Shown: one piece after another, positions 54,287-63,929 of the stretch
Numbering within the stretch: position 1 is the stretch's first letter
How the letters are laid out: every line of letters begins with the position of its first letter
NCBI GenBank assembly: GCA_018827375.1
Contig: JAHJYW010000042.1
Span: forward strand, 246,013-310,012
Source of the DNA: Alphaproteobacteria bacterium
GTDB taxonomy: Bacteria > Pseudomonadota > Alphaproteobacteria > Caulobacterales > Hyphomonadaceae
Direction: 5' to 3'
Length of the DNA: 64,000 bases
The notes under the pieces: generated by a model
What the model was told of the DNA's origin: nothing
The model's input: the letters and a program-made list of their open reading frames with translations, nothing else
Database searches by the model: none
Position numbers and translations under genes: made by a program

Positions 54287-54904
54287 ATGTCACGTCGCCA
54301 CAGCGCGAAGTACAAGATCGACCGTCGGGTCGGTGAAAACATCTGGGGCCGCGCAAAGTCCCCCGTCAACAAGCGTAACTACAAGCCAGGACAGCACGGC
54401 CAGAACCGCCGCGGCAAGGTCTCTGACTTTGGTATGCAGCTTATGGCCAAGCAAAAGCTCAAAGGCTACTACGGCGACATCACCGAGAAGCAGTTCGCAC
54501 GCGTCTATGAAGAAGCGAGCCGCATGAAGGGCAACGCCGCAGAAAACCTGATCGGCCTGCTTGAGTCGCGCCTCGAAGCTTTCGTTTACCGCGCCAAGTT
54601 CGTTCCAACGATCTTTGCGGCTCGTCAGTTCGTCAACCACGGTCATGTCATGATCAATGGTCGCCGCTGTAACATCGGTTCGGCTCGCCTTAAGCCTGGT
54701 GATGTGGTGCAGATCCGTGAGAAATCGCGCAATATCGCACTCGTTCTCGAAGCCCTTGGCAGCCCTGAGCGCGACATTCCGGAATATGTTGATGTCGATC
54801 CTAAAGCCATGTCAGCAACCTACGTCCGTGTCCCGGGCCTGGCTGACGTGCCTTATCCGGTTCAGATGGAACCAGCACAGGTCGTCGAATTCTACTCCTC
54901 GTAA
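54287..54904 (+). CDS. rpsD: 30S ribosomal protein S4
   Basis: 205 residues, primary 16S rRNA-binding protein. The N-terminal part has [20 protein letters not shown] and [20 protein letters not shown]; the S4 domain is [44 protein letters not shown] lies just before the ATG. A terminator follows. In alphaproteobacteria rpsD is commonly a single gene away from the main ribosomal operon, as here. Confidence 0.98.
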   Translation: MSRRHSAKYKIDRRVGENIWGRAKSPVNKRNYKPGQHGQNRRGKVSDFGMQLMAKQKLKGYYGDITEKQFARVYEEASRMKGNAAENLIGLLESRLEAFVYRAKFVPTIFAARQFVNHGHVMINGRRCNIGSARLKPGDVVQIREKSRNIALVLEALGSPERDIPEYVDVDPKAMSATYVRVPGLADVPYPVQMEPAQVVEFYSS

Positions 54905-54931
54905 GAGGATTGAATTTCTTGAAGTTTTGAG

Positions 54932-54961
54932 AAGGCCGCGCCAGACTGGTGCGGCCTTTGT
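54932..54961 (+). terminator. Terminator after rpsD
   Basis: AAGGCCGCGCC pairs with GGTGCGGCCTT around AGACT, followed by a short T-rich stretch (TTGTCGTTTT). It lies 28 bases past the rpsD stop and before ppk2. Confidence 0.7.
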
Positions 54962-54979
54962 CGTTTTGGAGATGTATCG

Positions 54980-55807
54980 ATGTCCACCCCCAGTATTACC
55001 GCTACCCGTCAGGCGCTTATCGCAACGCCCGGTAAGGCGTTTGATCTCTCTACGCGCGACTCAGGTGACAAGTCGCTGTTCGAAGACAAAGAGCACGCCG
55101 AAACCAGCCTTAAGAAAGATGCAGCCACCATCAACGAGCTGAAGGACATGATGTATGCTGGAGGCAAACGGTCATTACTGGTCGTGCTTCAGGGGATGGA
55201 TACGTCGGGCAAGTCGGGCACGATCAAAGGCGTCTTCTCGGATACGACCCCGCTCGGCATGGAAGTGAAAGCCTTTAAGGCGCCCAGCTCCAACGAGTTG
55301 GCACGCGACTACCTCTGGCGCGTCCACAATGCGGTTCCCAAGAAGGGCAATATCGGCATTTTCGACCGTTCTCATTATGAAGACGTGCTCGTCGTCAAGG
55401 TTCGCAATTTTGCCCCTGTGGAAGAGATCGAACAGCGTTATGCACAGATCAATGCATTTGAAAAACACCTTACCGAGAACGGGGTGGCGATCGTTAAATG
55501 CATGCTGAATGTCGGTTATGAGGAGCAGGGCGAGCGCCTCGCGGAACGGTTAGAGGAGCCCCACAAGCTCTGGAAGTTCAATCCCGGCGACCTTGAGGAC
55601 CGCAAGCTCTGGCCGCAATTTATGGATGCCTATCAAACGGCCGTAACGCGCTGCTCAACCCGCCATGCGCCATGGTACGTCATTCCTTCGGACAGTCGGA
55701 CCCGCCGCAATGCGATGATAGCGCGGCTTGTGCGGGGCGCCCTAGAGGACATGAGGCTCGAATGGCCCGGCTCTGAATACAAGCCGGGCGACTTCGATAT
55801 CGGTTAG
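54980..55807 (+). CDS. ppk2: Polyphosphate kinase 2 family protein
   Basis: 275 residues of the PPK2 type, which use polyphosphate to phosphorylate nucleotides. Walker A is VVLQGMDTSGKSGTIKG, Walker B GIFDRSHYEDVLVVKVR, and PWYVIPSDSRTRRNAMIAR is the conserved C-terminal arginine-rich block. Single-domain length fits polyphosphate:NDP or AMP phosphotransferases; which nucleotide is used cannot be told by eye. The last four bases overlap the convergent DUF2807 gene. Confidence 0.92.
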   Translation: MSTPSITATRQALIATPGKAFDLSTRDSGDKSLFEDKEHAETSLKKDAATINELKDMMYAGGKRSLLVVLQGMDTSGKSGTIKGVFSDTTPLGMEVKAFKAPSSNELARDYLWRVHNAVPKKGNIGIFDRSHYEDVLVVKVRNFAPVEEIEQRYAQINAFEKHLTENGVAIVKCMLNVGYEEQGERLAERLEEPHKLWKFNPGDLEDRKLWPQFMDAYQTAVTRCSTRHAPWYVIPSDSRTRRNAMIARLVRGALEDMRLEWPGSEYKPGDFDIG

Positions 55808-56439
55808 TGGAAGCTGGTCGATCCGCCAGACATGGATTTGTTCTGCTCGCGTTGCTGCGGATCACCGTAAATATCAACGCTACCGCCGCTTGAGGTGTGG
55901 CTGTGAGCTTCGAGAGAGGCGGAAGCAGAAACTGAGCCGCCACTGGACGCGTTCGCGGCAACCTTCTCGCAGGTCACATTCTGTCCGTCTGCACTGCCGC
56001 CTGAATTGGCGACTATCTTGAGGGAGCCACATTTTCCATCCGCCTTGATGGAAGCGCCACTGGACGCATCCAGCACGAGGATATCAGCCTCGAGTCCGCT
56101 TGCGCGGATGCTGGAACCGGAACTTGCCTCAATTTCCGTCATGGCAGGGCTGGTCACACGTATCTTCGCGCGCACTTTGTCGTCGCGCCAGTTTGATATC
56201 ATTTTGCGGGCTATATACAGGCGGGAGCCATCCTGACGCAGTTTCATGTCGTCGGGCCCGCCGTTCTCGAAGTCGATTATGACAGAATATTCCGGGCCGG
56301 ATTCATAGGTAACATCGACACCTGCTGATATGTCTAGTTCGTCGAAGCCTGTGTAGTCATAGGACTGAGACGTACCTGCGTGGGCTACCGAGTAGGTCGA
56401 TAGGGTGAGGCAAATCGTTGCCAGTATCATCTTGCGCAT
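55804..56439 (-). CDS. DUF2807 secreted beta-helix protein, short copy
   Basis: 211 residues from ATG 56439 with GGAG eight bases upstream. A signal peptide (MILATICLTLSTYSVAHAG) is followed by the DUF2807/GIN-head domain: GFDELDISAGVDVTYESGPE, then Ser/Gly-rich beta-strand repeats (EASSGSSIRASGLEADILVL, DASSGASIKADG, SGGSVSASASLEAHSHTSSG). Such domains make parallel beta-structures on the cell surface; function is unknown. It follows the longer DUF2807 gene by 19 bases in one operon. Confidence 0.85.
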   Translation of the reverse strand: MRKMILATICLTLSTYSVAHAGTSQSYDYTGFDELDISAGVDVTYESGPEYSVIIDFENGGPDDMKLRQDGSRLYIARKMISNWRDDKVRAKIRVTSPAMTEIEASSGSSIRASGLEADILVLDASSGASIKADGKCGSLKIVANSGGSADGQNVTCEKVAANASSGGSVSASASLEAHSHTSSGGSVDIYGDPQQREQNKSMSGGSTSFH

Positions 56440-56458
56440 GTGTCGTGCTCCTCTGGTC

Positions 56459-57388
56459 TTAGCCTTTGATCTCGATATCACCGCCGCTGGATTCGCGCAC
56501 GTCGCGGGTTTCAGGATTACCCCGGACGGTGATATCGCTGCCGCTTGATGCGCGCGCTTCAAGATCTCCCGTAATGTAGACTTCCACGTTAGCGCCGCTG
56601 CTTGCCTGTATCTTGCCGCTCACGCACTTCAAATCGTCGGCAGACACATCCCCGCTGGATGAGGCTGAAACGTCCAGTGCCAGACAGGTGCCGGAGATGT
56701 TAACATCGGCGCTGGAAGACGCGTCGACTTCAATACGTTCCGAGCCAGTTGCCTCGACGGTGGCATCAGCGCTGGATGAAGCTTCGAGGGTGAGCGTGCC
56801 GTCTAGCACTGTCGCATAGGCATCAGCACTTGATGAGACATCGAGATCCAGGTTGGTCGCCGCCAGCTGTTTTGCGTTGAGATCTGCGCTTGAGGATGCG
56901 CGGAGCTTAGCTTTCTCCACTATGCCTGAAAGCGTCAGGTCAGCACTCGATGACACCGACCCTGAGAAAGTGGACGCGTCGAGACCTGACGCCGAGAGGC
57001 TCGACGAGTTCGAAACGGAGACTTCCTCCAGAGCGGGGGCGGTGACGCGTATGGTGTAGGACGGAACGCGTTTCCCGTTCACCTTGACCACTTTGTGTCC
57101 GTTCTTGGTCGACAGAGAAACATTGCGCGCCCAGCCAGCTTTGTTGCGGAGGCTGTTGCGACTGACCAGGAGCGTCTGGCCACTCTGGTCGATGAAGATG
57201 TCGCTGAAGTCACCTTCATCTTGCTCGACCTTGATCGAGGCATCCGGGCCGGTTTCAAATATGATGTCCACGGCGCCACGCGTATCAATTGCAGTAAAGT
57301 CACCAGCTGGAAATGATCTGGTTTCTGCGCTGGCTATCGGGGCGATAGCGGCCGCCAGGGCGATGAGGGGCAGGACGATGCGGGCCAT
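56459..57388 (-). CDS. DUF2807 secreted beta-helix protein, long copy
   Basis: 309 residues from ATG 57388 with GGAG seven bases upstream; 57460 is a false extension across the promoter region. Signal peptide IVLPLIALAAAIAPIASAE. The mature protein begins FPAGDFTAIDTRGAVDIIFE and then repeats SSSADLTL, SSSADLNA, SSSADAYA, SSSADATV, SSSADVNI about every 18-22 residues, a regular solenoid with Ser-Ser-Ser-Ala-Asp at each turn. Role unknown; surface location inferred. Confidence 0.87.
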   Translation of the reverse strand: MARIVLPLIALAAAIAPIASAETRSFPAGDFTAIDTRGAVDIIFETGPDASIKVEQDEGDFSDIFIDQSGQTLLVSRNSLRNKAGWARNVSLSTKNGHKVVKVNGKRVPSYTIRVTAPALEEVSVSNSSSLSASGLDASTFSGSVSSSADLTLSGIVEKAKLRASSSADLNAKQLAATNLDLDVSSSADAYATVLDGTLTLEASSSADATVEATGSERIEVDASSSADVNISGTCLALDVSASSSGDVSADDLKCVSGKIQASSGANVEVYITGDLEARASSGSDITVRGNPETRDVRESSGGDIEIKG

Positions 57389-57412
57389 GAAAAGTCTCCG
57401 GGTTGATTTTGA

Positions 57413-57445
57413 TTGACTATGAGATATCGAAATACGATAAGTCAA
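57413..57445. promoter_or_regulatory. Symmetric divergent promoter/operator
   Basis: The palindrome TATCG-AAATA-CGATA (57425-57439) is itself flanked by TTGACT (57413-57418) and its complement AGTCAA (57440-57445). Each TTGACT can serve as a -35 for one of the two divergent genes, so a dimeric regulator on the palindrome would control both the DUF2807 operon and the lipoprotein. Confidence 0.6.
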
Positions 57446-57475
57446 TATATTGTTTTTCAATAAGGAGATTTATTT

Positions 57476-57850
57476 ATGAAACCAAGGGCATTTGCTGTTC
57501 TCGCCGCTGGAGCCTGCATCCTGTCAGGCTGCATCATCATCGACGCTGATGAAACGGAGCGCGGAAACCTTCATATGGATTTGGAATTCGGGCTACCGAA
57601 CCTCCAATCCATTGCCATAGGTCAGGACACTGTGATGGTCGAAATCGCGGGAGCCTGTGCGACCAAGCAGAATCTATATTCGGAGGTCGAGACGTATCGC
57701 CATCGGAGGTACGAGATCGCTTTTGAATATTCCGATCCAGATAATTGCAACGCGAAATCGGCCGGTGAGTCCCGCCTTGAGTGGTCTTACGATGAGCTAG
57801 GCATTCCGCTTGATTCGACCGTCCGGGTTGTCAATCGAGTCGCACGCTAG
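57476..57850 (+). CDS. Small lipoprotein, unknown function
   Basis: 124 residues. The signal ends in a lipobox ([17 protein letters not shown]; cysteine at about residue 19), so the protein is lipid-anchored. The mature part is acidic, with two further cysteines (GACATKQN and PDNCNAKS) that could form a disulfide. I do not recognise a domain. AAGGAG lies six bases before the ATG. It shares its promoter region with the DUF2807 operon, suggesting a common surface function. Confidence 0.8.
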   Translation: MKPRAFAVLAAGACILSGCIIIDADETERGNLHMDLEFGLPNLQSIAIGQDTVMVEIAGACATKQNLYSEVETYRHRRYEIAFEYSDPDNCNAKSAGESRLEWSYDELGIPLDSTVRVVNRVAR

Positions 57851-59184
57851 GCAGGTTCAGCATAAAGATCATAGTCGTCCGCGTCCGTGATGCGGGCGGC
57901 GACGATCTCGCCGGCCTTGAGGTGTGCAGCGTTTGAAAGGTAGACAACTGCGTCAACCTCCGGTGCATCCGCTTTTGTGCGTGCAATCATTTCGCCGTCT
58001 TCCTCGCCGGGGCCGTCAATTATGACGTCCTGAACTGTGCCGACCTGTGCGGCCGCACGCGCTGCGCTGACTTCTGCCTGTGCTTGCATGAAGCGGTGCC
58101 AGCGTTCTTCCTTTACCTCTTCATCAACATGGCCGGGCAAGGCGCGGCTATCGGCGTGGGCAACGTTTTCATACTTGAAGCAGCCGGCGCGGTCGATTTT
58201 CGCCTCGCGGACAAAGTCGAGAAGTATCTGAAAGTCTTCTTCTGTCTCGCCAGGAAAGCCAACAATGAAGGTAGAGCGGATCGCCAGCTCGGGCACGTCG
58301 CGCCGCCATTGCTGGATGCGCTCCAGGACACGATCCTGCTTGGCGGGGCGTTTCATAGCCTTCAGGACATTCGCAGATGCGTGCTGGAAAGGGATGTCGA
58401 GATACGGCGTGATAAGACCTTCCGCCATAAGCGGGATGATCTGATCGACATGGGGGTAGGGGTAGACATAATGCATCCGCGCCCACACACCGAGACTGCC
58501 GAGGCCCTTCGCCAGATCGAGAAAGCGCGTTTGATATTCCGTGCCGCGCCAGACTTCAGGTTTGTAGCGGACGTCGAGCCCGTAGGCTGAGGTATCCTGG
58601 CTGATGACGAGCAGTTCCTTGACGCCGGCCCGTACCAGTTGTTCGGCTTCAGTCAGCACATGGTGGATCGGCCGTGAGGCCAGATCCCCGCGCAATTTGG
58701 GAATGATGCAGAAGCTGCAGCGGTTGTTGCAACCCTCGGAAATCTTGAGATAGGCATAGTGGCGTGGTGTCAGGCGCAAACCTGCTTCGGGCACGAGGTC
58801 CAGATGGGGGTTGTGAGGCGGCGTGAGGTGCGTATGCACAGCAGCCATCACATCCTCATATTGGTGCGGGCCCGTTATCGCGAGCACTTTGGGATGGGCC
58901 CTTTCGATCACTTCGGGCTCGGCGCCGAGGCAGCCGGTTACAATAACCTTGCCATTGGCTTCAATCGCTTCTCCGATTGCTTCGAGGCTTTCGTTGCGTG
59001 CGCTGTCCAGAAATCCACATGTGTTGACCAGCACCAGGTCCGCGCCGGCATAATCGGGCGCAATCTGGTATCCCTCGGCCCGGAGGCGCGTGATGATGCG
59101 CTCGGAATCTACCAGTGCCTTTGGGCAGCCGAGAGAAACGATACCCACTTTTGGGGCGCTTGGCGTGATGATGGTTTCGGTCAT
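57847..59184 (-). CDS. rimO: Ribosomal protein S12 methylthiotransferase
   Basis: 445 residues. RimO adds a methylthio group to Asp of S12. The N-terminal UPF0004 domain has its three cluster cysteines ([35 protein letters not shown]). The radical-SAM motif is [18 protein letters not shown], and a C-terminal TRAM domain ends the protein. Length and motif spacing are typical. Two [4Fe-4S] clusters make it a client of the SUF system in this window. Confidence 0.96.
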   Translation of the reverse strand: MTETIITPSAPKVGIVSLGCPKALVDSERIITRLRAEGYQIAPDYAGADLVLVNTCGFLDSARNESLEAIGEAIEANGKVIVTGCLGAEPEVIERAHPKVLAITGPHQYEDVMAAVHTHLTPPHNPHLDLVPEAGLRLTPRHYAYLKISEGCNNRCSFCIIPKLRGDLASRPIHHVLTEAEQLVRAGVKELLVISQDTSAYGLDVRYKPEVWRGTEYQTRFLDLAKGLGSLGVWARMHYVYPYPHVDQIIPLMAEGLITPYLDIPFQHASANVLKAMKRPAKQDRVLERIQQWRRDVPELAIRSTFIVGFPGETEEDFQILLDFVREAKIDRAGCFKYENVAHADSRALPGHVDEEVKEERWHRFMQAQAEVSAARAAAQVGTVQDVIIDGPGEEDGEMIARTKADAPEVDAVVYLSNAAHLKAGEIVAARITDADDYDLYAEPA

Positions 59185-59296
59185 GGCGCGCGCTTTAGCA
59201 CATTGCGGAGCGTTTGCGAGCCGAATGTCTCAGCCCGTATAACAGCGTGAATCCTGCGTTAAGGCTGTTTCGCGAATTTGGATGTTACGTTTTCAT

Positions 59297-59316
59297 GGAT
59301 AAAAACATGTTTATCC
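59297..59316. promoter_or_regulatory. Inverted repeat between rimO and the small membrane protein
   Basis: GGATAAA-AACATG-TTTATCC, a perfect 7-bp inverted repeat about 35 bases before the plus-strand gene and 113 bases upstream of rimO. It may be an operator for either gene. Confidence 0.4.
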
Positions 59317-59350
59317 TAGATTTCCAGTCTGATGCGAGACGGAGTTTCTG

Positions 59351-59611
59351 ATGGCAGCCATCGGTATGAATGCGCTTTACTGGCTGGCATCCGGTTTCGG
59401 CCTGTTCCTGATGGGATATGTAATCCTGCGCTGGCGCAAATCGGCTCGCGCCTGCTATCCAATGCCGTTCCGACGTCGCAAGGGATACCTTGCCGGATTG
59501 CTGTTTGCCCTGACGGCGACATTGCTGCCGCTGAGTTTGCGTCCGGATAATTGTGCAGGTTGCCTGTTAATGGCTACGCCGGGGATCGTTTCTGACTTCG
59601 TCAGCAACTAG
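59351..59611 (+). CDS. Small membrane protein, unknown
   Basis: 86 residues with two predicted transmembrane helices (ALYWLASGFGLFLMGYVIL and GYLAGLLFALTATLLPLSL) separated by a very basic loop (RWRKSARACYPMPFRRRKG), so the loop is probably cytoplasmic. A Cys pair lies at NCAGC. GGAG is seven bases upstream of the ATG. Not a family I recognise. Confidence 0.65.
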   Translation: MAAIGMNALYWLASGFGLFLMGYVILRWRKSARACYPMPFRRRKGYLAGLLFALTATLLPLSLRPDNCAGCLLMATPGIVSDFVSN

Positions 59612-59676
59612 ACGCCGCTCAGCACAAAGGTCATGCCGCTGCTGAGCATTGCAACGCTATCCGTGCGTGCCTAGGC

Positions 59677-60018
59677 TCAAGCGGCGGCTTCGACTTCGAC
59701 ACCCTTGTCCTGGAAAAAGTCGCGCAGTTCACCGCTCTCGAACATTTCCTTCACGATATCGCACCCGCCGACAAATTCACCCTTCACATAGAGCTGGGGG
59801 ATGGTCGGCCATTGCGAGTAGGCCTTGATACCTTCGCGCACTGCCGCGTCTTCGAGCACATTGGTCGAGACGTATTCAACGCCCAGATAGTCGAGAACCT
59901 GAACCACGACCGATGAGAAGCCGCATTGCGGGAAGGTCGGCGTGCCCTTCATGAAAAGGACAACGTCATTAGCTTTAACAGCCTTTTCAATGGCATCGAG
60001 TGTGGTCTGTTCGGTCAT
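59677..60018 (-). CDS. grxD: Monothiol glutaredoxin, Grx4 family
   Basis: 113 residues from ATG 60018 (AGGAA seven bases upstream; the frame is open to 60150 without family similarity). The monothiol site is PQCGFSS, preceded by [12 protein letters not shown], with [18 protein letters not shown] for glutathione binding. These proteins hold a [2Fe-2S] cluster with glutathione and work with BolA, which is encoded 2.6 kb away on the same strand. Confidence 0.95.
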   Translation of the reverse strand: MTEQTTLDAIEKAVKANDVVLFMKGTPTFPQCGFSSVVVQVLDYLGVEYVSTNVLEDAAVREGIKAYSQWPTIPQLYVKGEFVGGCDIVKEMFESGELRDFFQDKGVEVEAAA

Positions 60019-60106
60019 GGCGTGTTCCTGAAGTACGTGTTCAAGCCTGATGTGTGGTGCGCGGCGGCTCGCGTCAAGCGGGCCGCCGCGCACAAATGGT
60101 TTTGGA

Positions 60107-61972
60107 CTATTCCGCGGTAGGCTCGTCCCAACCGCAGGACTGGCTCTCATTCTGCTCTTTCAGATAGACCATCAGTGGATCGAAATACTCGACAATAGCG
60201 CTGCCGTCGATCTCGCGGGTGCCGGTAAACGCTTCCAGCGCGTCTGGCCAAGGTTTGGAGGACCCCATTTCCAGCATCGCGTTAAAGCGCTCGCCGACTT
60301 CCTTGTTGTCATAGATTGAGCAGCGGTGAAGCGGGCCTTCCCAGCCAGCCTGTTCACAGGCTGCCTTGTGGAACTGGAACTGCAGGATGAATGACAGGAA
60401 GTATCGCAGGTAAGGCGTGTTGCCAGGGATGTGATACTTCGCGCCCGGGTCGAACGCATCATCCGGGCGGGGGCCAGGCGGCACGATCCCCTGCATTTCG
60501 AGTCGCTTCGCCCACCAGGCGTCGTTGTAGTCTTCAGGGGCGGTTTTCCCGGAAAGGACGTCCCAGCGCCAGCCATCGACCGTGAGGGCGAATGGCAGGA
60601 AGGCGATCTTGTCGAGCGCGGTCTTGAGAAGGAGCGCCGTGTCGGCTTCCGCCGGCGGCATCTCGCTCTCATCAATCAGGTTGATCGCTTTCAGGTACTC
60701 GGGCGTGATCGACAGGCCGACAAAATCCCCGATTGCTTCGTGGAAGCCGTCGTTCGCGCCATCCTTGTAGAGGAGATCCTGATCCTTGTAGGCGCGCTGG
60801 TAGAAGTTGTGCCCGAGCTCGTGGTGGACCGTGTAGAAGTCTTCCGAGTTGACCTCGGTGCACATTTTGATGCGGATGTCTTCCTCGTTGTCGAGATCCC
60901 AGGCAGAGGCGTGGCAGACAACTTCCCGCCCTTCAGGACGGATAATCATCGAGCGCTCCCAGAATGTTTCCGGCAGTGGCTCAAAGCCAAGCGAGGTGAA
61001 GAAGGCTTCGCCCGTCTTTACCATCTTGATCGGGTCATAACCCTTCTCAACGAGACGCGCCGTCAGGTCGTAGCTCGGGCCGGGCGTCTCGGGCTTCACC
61101 ACGTCGTAAATGGATGACCATGCCTGCGCCCACATGTTGCCGAGCAGGTCGGCGCGGATCGGACCTGTCTTGGGCTGGACGTCGTCGCCATATTGCGCGT
61201 TGAGTTTCGTGCGGGCGTAGCAATGCAGCTCTTTATAAAGTGGCTCGACCTGACCCCACAGACGATCAACCTCGGCCTCCATTTCTTCAGGCGGCATGCC
61301 GTAATTGGAAAGCCACATCTGGTCAAGGCTCGGGTAGCCAAGCTCCACGGCGCCCTCATTGGCGATTTCGACCATGCGCGCATATTCGTCCTTCATGGCG
61401 GGCGAGACTGTGCGCCAGCCCTCCCAAACCGCTTTCAGCTCTTCGGGGTCGCGCGAGGTTTCGATGATCGTCGACAATTCGTCGAGCGTCATGTCCTTGC
61501 CTTTGTAATTGAAGGTGCCCGTGCCGTATTTGGCATCCAGGTCGGTCGTGATCTTGGAGAGCTCTTCAGCAGCGCCCTCGGAGGACGGGGCAGGGATGGT
61601 GATGCCGGCACGTAGTTTGGTCATCTTGCGGGCCAAGTCAGCCGGCAAGTCTTCGATATTGAATGTCTTGGACTCGTTTGCGAGCGATACCTGCAGCTTG
61701 GTTGCGCGCGCGCCGACTTCGGCTGCGGCGGCGTTGGTTTCGTCAGTGATGTTCGTTGCTTGTGCCCAGAAAACGAGGCTGGCCTCATCCGACATGTCCG
61801 AGAGTTCGGATTCCGCACGGGCCATGAACGCGCGCGCCTCCGCAACAGTGTCGTTCTTGGTTGAGGTTTCGACAGCGACAGGCGTGGTTTCCTGAAGGGT
61901 TTCTTTTGGCGCCGCGCAGCTGGCGAGGGCAACAGTCAGCGCAATAGCGCTGGTAGCGAGTGATAAACGCAT
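60107..61972 (-). CDS. M2-family peptidyl-dipeptidase lipoprotein (ACE-like)
   Basis: 621 residues. A lipoprotein signal ([12 protein letters not shown]; lipobox LASC) places it in the envelope. The zinc motif is [15 protein letters not shown] (HELGH) with the third ligand in [13 protein letters not shown], and [20 protein letters not shown] is the conserved C-terminal substrate block. M2 enzymes remove C-terminal dipeptides. Length matches bacterial ACE homologues. It is transcribed alone. Confidence 0.94.
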   Translation of the reverse strand: MRLSLATSAIALTVALASCAAPKETLQETTPVAVETSTKNDTVAEARAFMARAESELSDMSDEASLVFWAQATNITDETNAAAAEVGARATKLQVSLANESKTFNIEDLPADLARKMTKLRAGITIPAPSSEGAAEELSKITTDLDAKYGTGTFNYKGKDMTLDELSTIIETSRDPEELKAVWEGWRTVSPAMKDEYARMVEIANEGAVELGYPSLDQMWLSNYGMPPEEMEAEVDRLWGQVEPLYKELHCYARTKLNAQYGDDVQPKTGPIRADLLGNMWAQAWSSIYDVVKPETPGPSYDLTARLVEKGYDPIKMVKTGEAFFTSLGFEPLPETFWERSMIIRPEGREVVCHASAWDLDNEEDIRIKMCTEVNSEDFYTVHHELGHNFYQRAYKDQDLLYKDGANDGFHEAIGDFVGLSITPEYLKAINLIDESEMPPAEADTALLLKTALDKIAFLPFALTVDGWRWDVLSGKTAPEDYNDAWWAKRLEMQGIVPPGPRPDDAFDPGAKYHIPGNTPYLRYFLSFILQFQFHKAACEQAGWEGPLHRCSIYDNKEVGERFNAMLEMGSSKPWPDALEAFTGTREIDGSAIVEYFDPLMVYLKEQNESQSCGWDEPTAE

Positions 61973-62113
61973 GGTGAAAGGCGACTCCCTTGGTCAAATT
62001 TGCCCCGAAGTGACAGGATTGAGCGACGAACGTCAATCTCAACGCGAACAAAATACTGATTGTTAGTTTGAGCGCTCACCTTATCTAGCAGAAGCACAAA
62101 TGGAGCGCGCATT

Positions 62114-62620
62114 ATGTCCGATACCCTGTCCTACATTCTCAAAACGTCAGCCAATCAAATGTTGGCGTCGATGCGCCACAGTTTGAAAAAGGGAGAGGCC
62201 CAGGCCCGGGCAACTGACGTTGAAGATTCCGTTTTCCTGTCGGCGCGTCTCTACCCGGACATGCTACCGCTCAGCCGTCAGGTGCAGATCGCTTGCGATA
62301 ATGCAGCTCGCGGTGCAGCGCGCCTATCAGGCGTCGAAATCCCTAGCTTCCCGGACGTCGAAACGACTTTTGCAGAGCTGATGGTGCGATGCGACGCTGC
62401 GCTGGCCTTTGTCAATTCCGTCGACGACGCAAAAGTGGATGCGAGTGAACACGAAACGCTGCAGATTCCGATGGGACCGCAGACCATGCCGATGCAGGGG
62501 CGTCAGTACCTCACCACGTTCGTCCTGACGAACATGATCTTCCATGTAACGATGACCTATGCGCTCTTGCGCCATCAGGGCGTGGCTCTTGGCAAGCGCG
62601 ACTTCCTGACCGGCAAATAG
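62114..62620 (+). CDS. DUF1993 family protein
   Basis: 168 residues, helical (SDTLSYILKTSANQMLASMR, SARLYPDMLPLSRQVQIACD, FHVTMTYALLRHQGVALGKR). DUF1993 is related to the DinB-like four-helix bundle; the conserved His in MIFHVTM could bind metal. Function unknown. Convergent with bolA, two bases apart. Confidence 0.85.
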   Translation: MSDTLSYILKTSANQMLASMRHSLKKGEAQARATDVEDSVFLSARLYPDMLPLSRQVQIACDNAARGAARLSGVEIPSFPDVETTFAELMVRCDAALAFVNSVDDAKVDASEHETLQIPMGPQTMPMQGRQYLTTFVLTNMIFHVTMTYALLRHQGVALGKRDFLTGK

Positions 62621-62622
62621 AG

Positions 62623-62853
62623 TCAGGGCGCTTTGGTCTTGAGGGCGAGGGCGTGCAGTTCGCCGCCCATCGTTCCCTTGAGGGCAGAATAGACAAGCTG
62701 GTGCTGTTTTACGCGTGGCAGCCCGGCAAATTGCGCGCTGATGATCTCGGCCTGCCAGTGATTGTCGTCGCCTGCGAGGTCTGTGAGCGTGATCTCGGCG
62801 TCCGGAAAGGCATCGGTCAGGTAGCCGAGCAGTGTGTCGCGGTTCATGGCCAT
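62623..62853 (-). CDS. bolA: BolA-family protein
   Basis: 76 residues from ATG 62853 (ATG 62847 two codons later). The BolA KH-like fold is shown by LLGYLTDAFPDAEITLTDLA and the conserved LPRVKQHQLVYSALKG with the cluster-ligand His. ELHALALKTKAP is the family end. It binds a [2Fe-2S] cluster with the monothiol glutaredoxin. Downstream of purL on the same strand. Confidence 0.92.
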   Translation of the reverse strand: MAMNRDTLLGYLTDAFPDAEITLTDLAGDDNHWQAEIISAQFAGLPRVKQHQLVYSALKGTMGGELHALALKTKAP

Positions 62854-62933
62854 GGCAGCGTGTCCTCTATTGCGATAGGCACATGGACGTGAGCCCCCCA
62901 TGGGTCAAGGTCAGGCACGGAGTCAGCGCAGCC

Positions 62934-63929
62934 ATGAGTAACAGGAAAACGTGGACGATTGCAGGCATGCTCGGCCTTGTCGCGTTAGTCATTGGCGGTG
63001 TCCTTGTATCGCTAGATACGGATGAAGCGGCGCCAAGCCTCGTGCAGTATGAGGCCAAATATATCGATGCCGGGTCAATGCTGAGGTTTACGGAAACGCT
63101 CTCCAGTGATGCTCTTGAGGGCAGGGCGACAGGTGCACGGGGCAACGAAGCCGCGCGTGATTTCCTCCAGAAACGGTTCGAAACGCTGGGGCTGCAGATG
63201 CTGGGTGACAGTTTCATTCACCCGTTTACGGCGACGCCGGACACGGCAGGCGCTTCCCCTGTGAATGGCGCGAATGTCGTGGGCATGATCAAGGGCGAGA
63301 CTGACGGACCCGTCCTGCTTATCACCGCACACTATGACCATCTCGGCATCGTCAATGGCGAGATCTATAATGGCGCCGATGACAATGCGTCAGGCACGGC
63401 GGCGCTGGTTGACCTGGCTCACTACTTCTCACTTCACAAGCCACTGCATGACATCATCTTTGCCGCGCTCGATGGTGAGGAGATAGGCTTTCTGGGTGCG
63501 CATGCACTGATGGATGACCCTTCAGTGCCGATGTCACTTGTCGCCCTGAACCTGAATTTCGACATGGTGAGCCGTTCTGAGGCCGGAGAGCTCTATGTCG
63601 CTGGTACGTTCCATACTCCGGAGCTTCTGCCGCTCATCGAGCGTGTCGCAGCAGAGGCCCCGGTAAAGCTGATTGCCGGTCATGATGATCCGGACTTGGG
63701 AAAGGCCGACGACTGGACCAGCCAGTCCGATCATTCGGTATTCCACGAGGCCGGAATCCCGTTCCTCTATTTTGGTGTCGAGGGCCATCCCGGCTACCAC
63801 ACGCCATCAGATGACTATGCCAATATCACGCCAGACTTCTTCGCGCGCGCAGGAGATACGTTGGTCATGGCGGCGATGGCGGCTGACGAAGAGCTGGAGA
63901 TGATCGGCGGCGAGAAGGCGGCCGATTAG
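62934..63929 (+). CDS. M28-family metallopeptidase, membrane-anchored
   Basis: 331 residues from ATG 62934 (the frame is open to 62832 over bolA). An N-terminal signal anchor (TWTIAGMLGLVALVIGGVLV) precedes the di-zinc peptidase: ITAHYDHLGIVNG, YNGADDNASGTAALVDLA, FAALDGEEIGFLGA, NLNFDMVSR and TSQSDHSVFHEAGIPF. The five metal ligands and the catalytic Glu appear intact. Likely a periplasmic aminopeptidase. Its end overlaps the convergent purL-like gene by four bases. Confidence 0.92.
   Translation: MSNRKTWTIAGMLGLVALVIGGVLVSLDTDEAAPSLVQYEAKYIDAGSMLRFTETLSSDALEGRATGARGNEAARDFLQKRFETLGLQMLGDSFIHPFTATPDTAGASPVNGANVVGMIKGETDGPVLLITAHYDHLGIVNGEIYNGADDNASGTAALVDLAHYFSLHKPLHDIIFAALDGEEIGFLGAHALMDDPSVPMSLVALNLNFDMVSRSEAGELYVAGTFHTPELLPLIERVAAEAPVKLIAGHDDPDLGKADDWTSQSDHSVFHEAGIPFLYFGVEGHPGYHTPSDDYANITPDFFARAGDTLVMAAMAADEELEMIGGEKAAD

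Noticed and set aside
60431..61117. 228-codon open frame opposite the M2 peptidase
   Set aside because: Antisense to the zinc-binding core of a convincing peptidase; Val/Glu/Arg-rich shadow composition.
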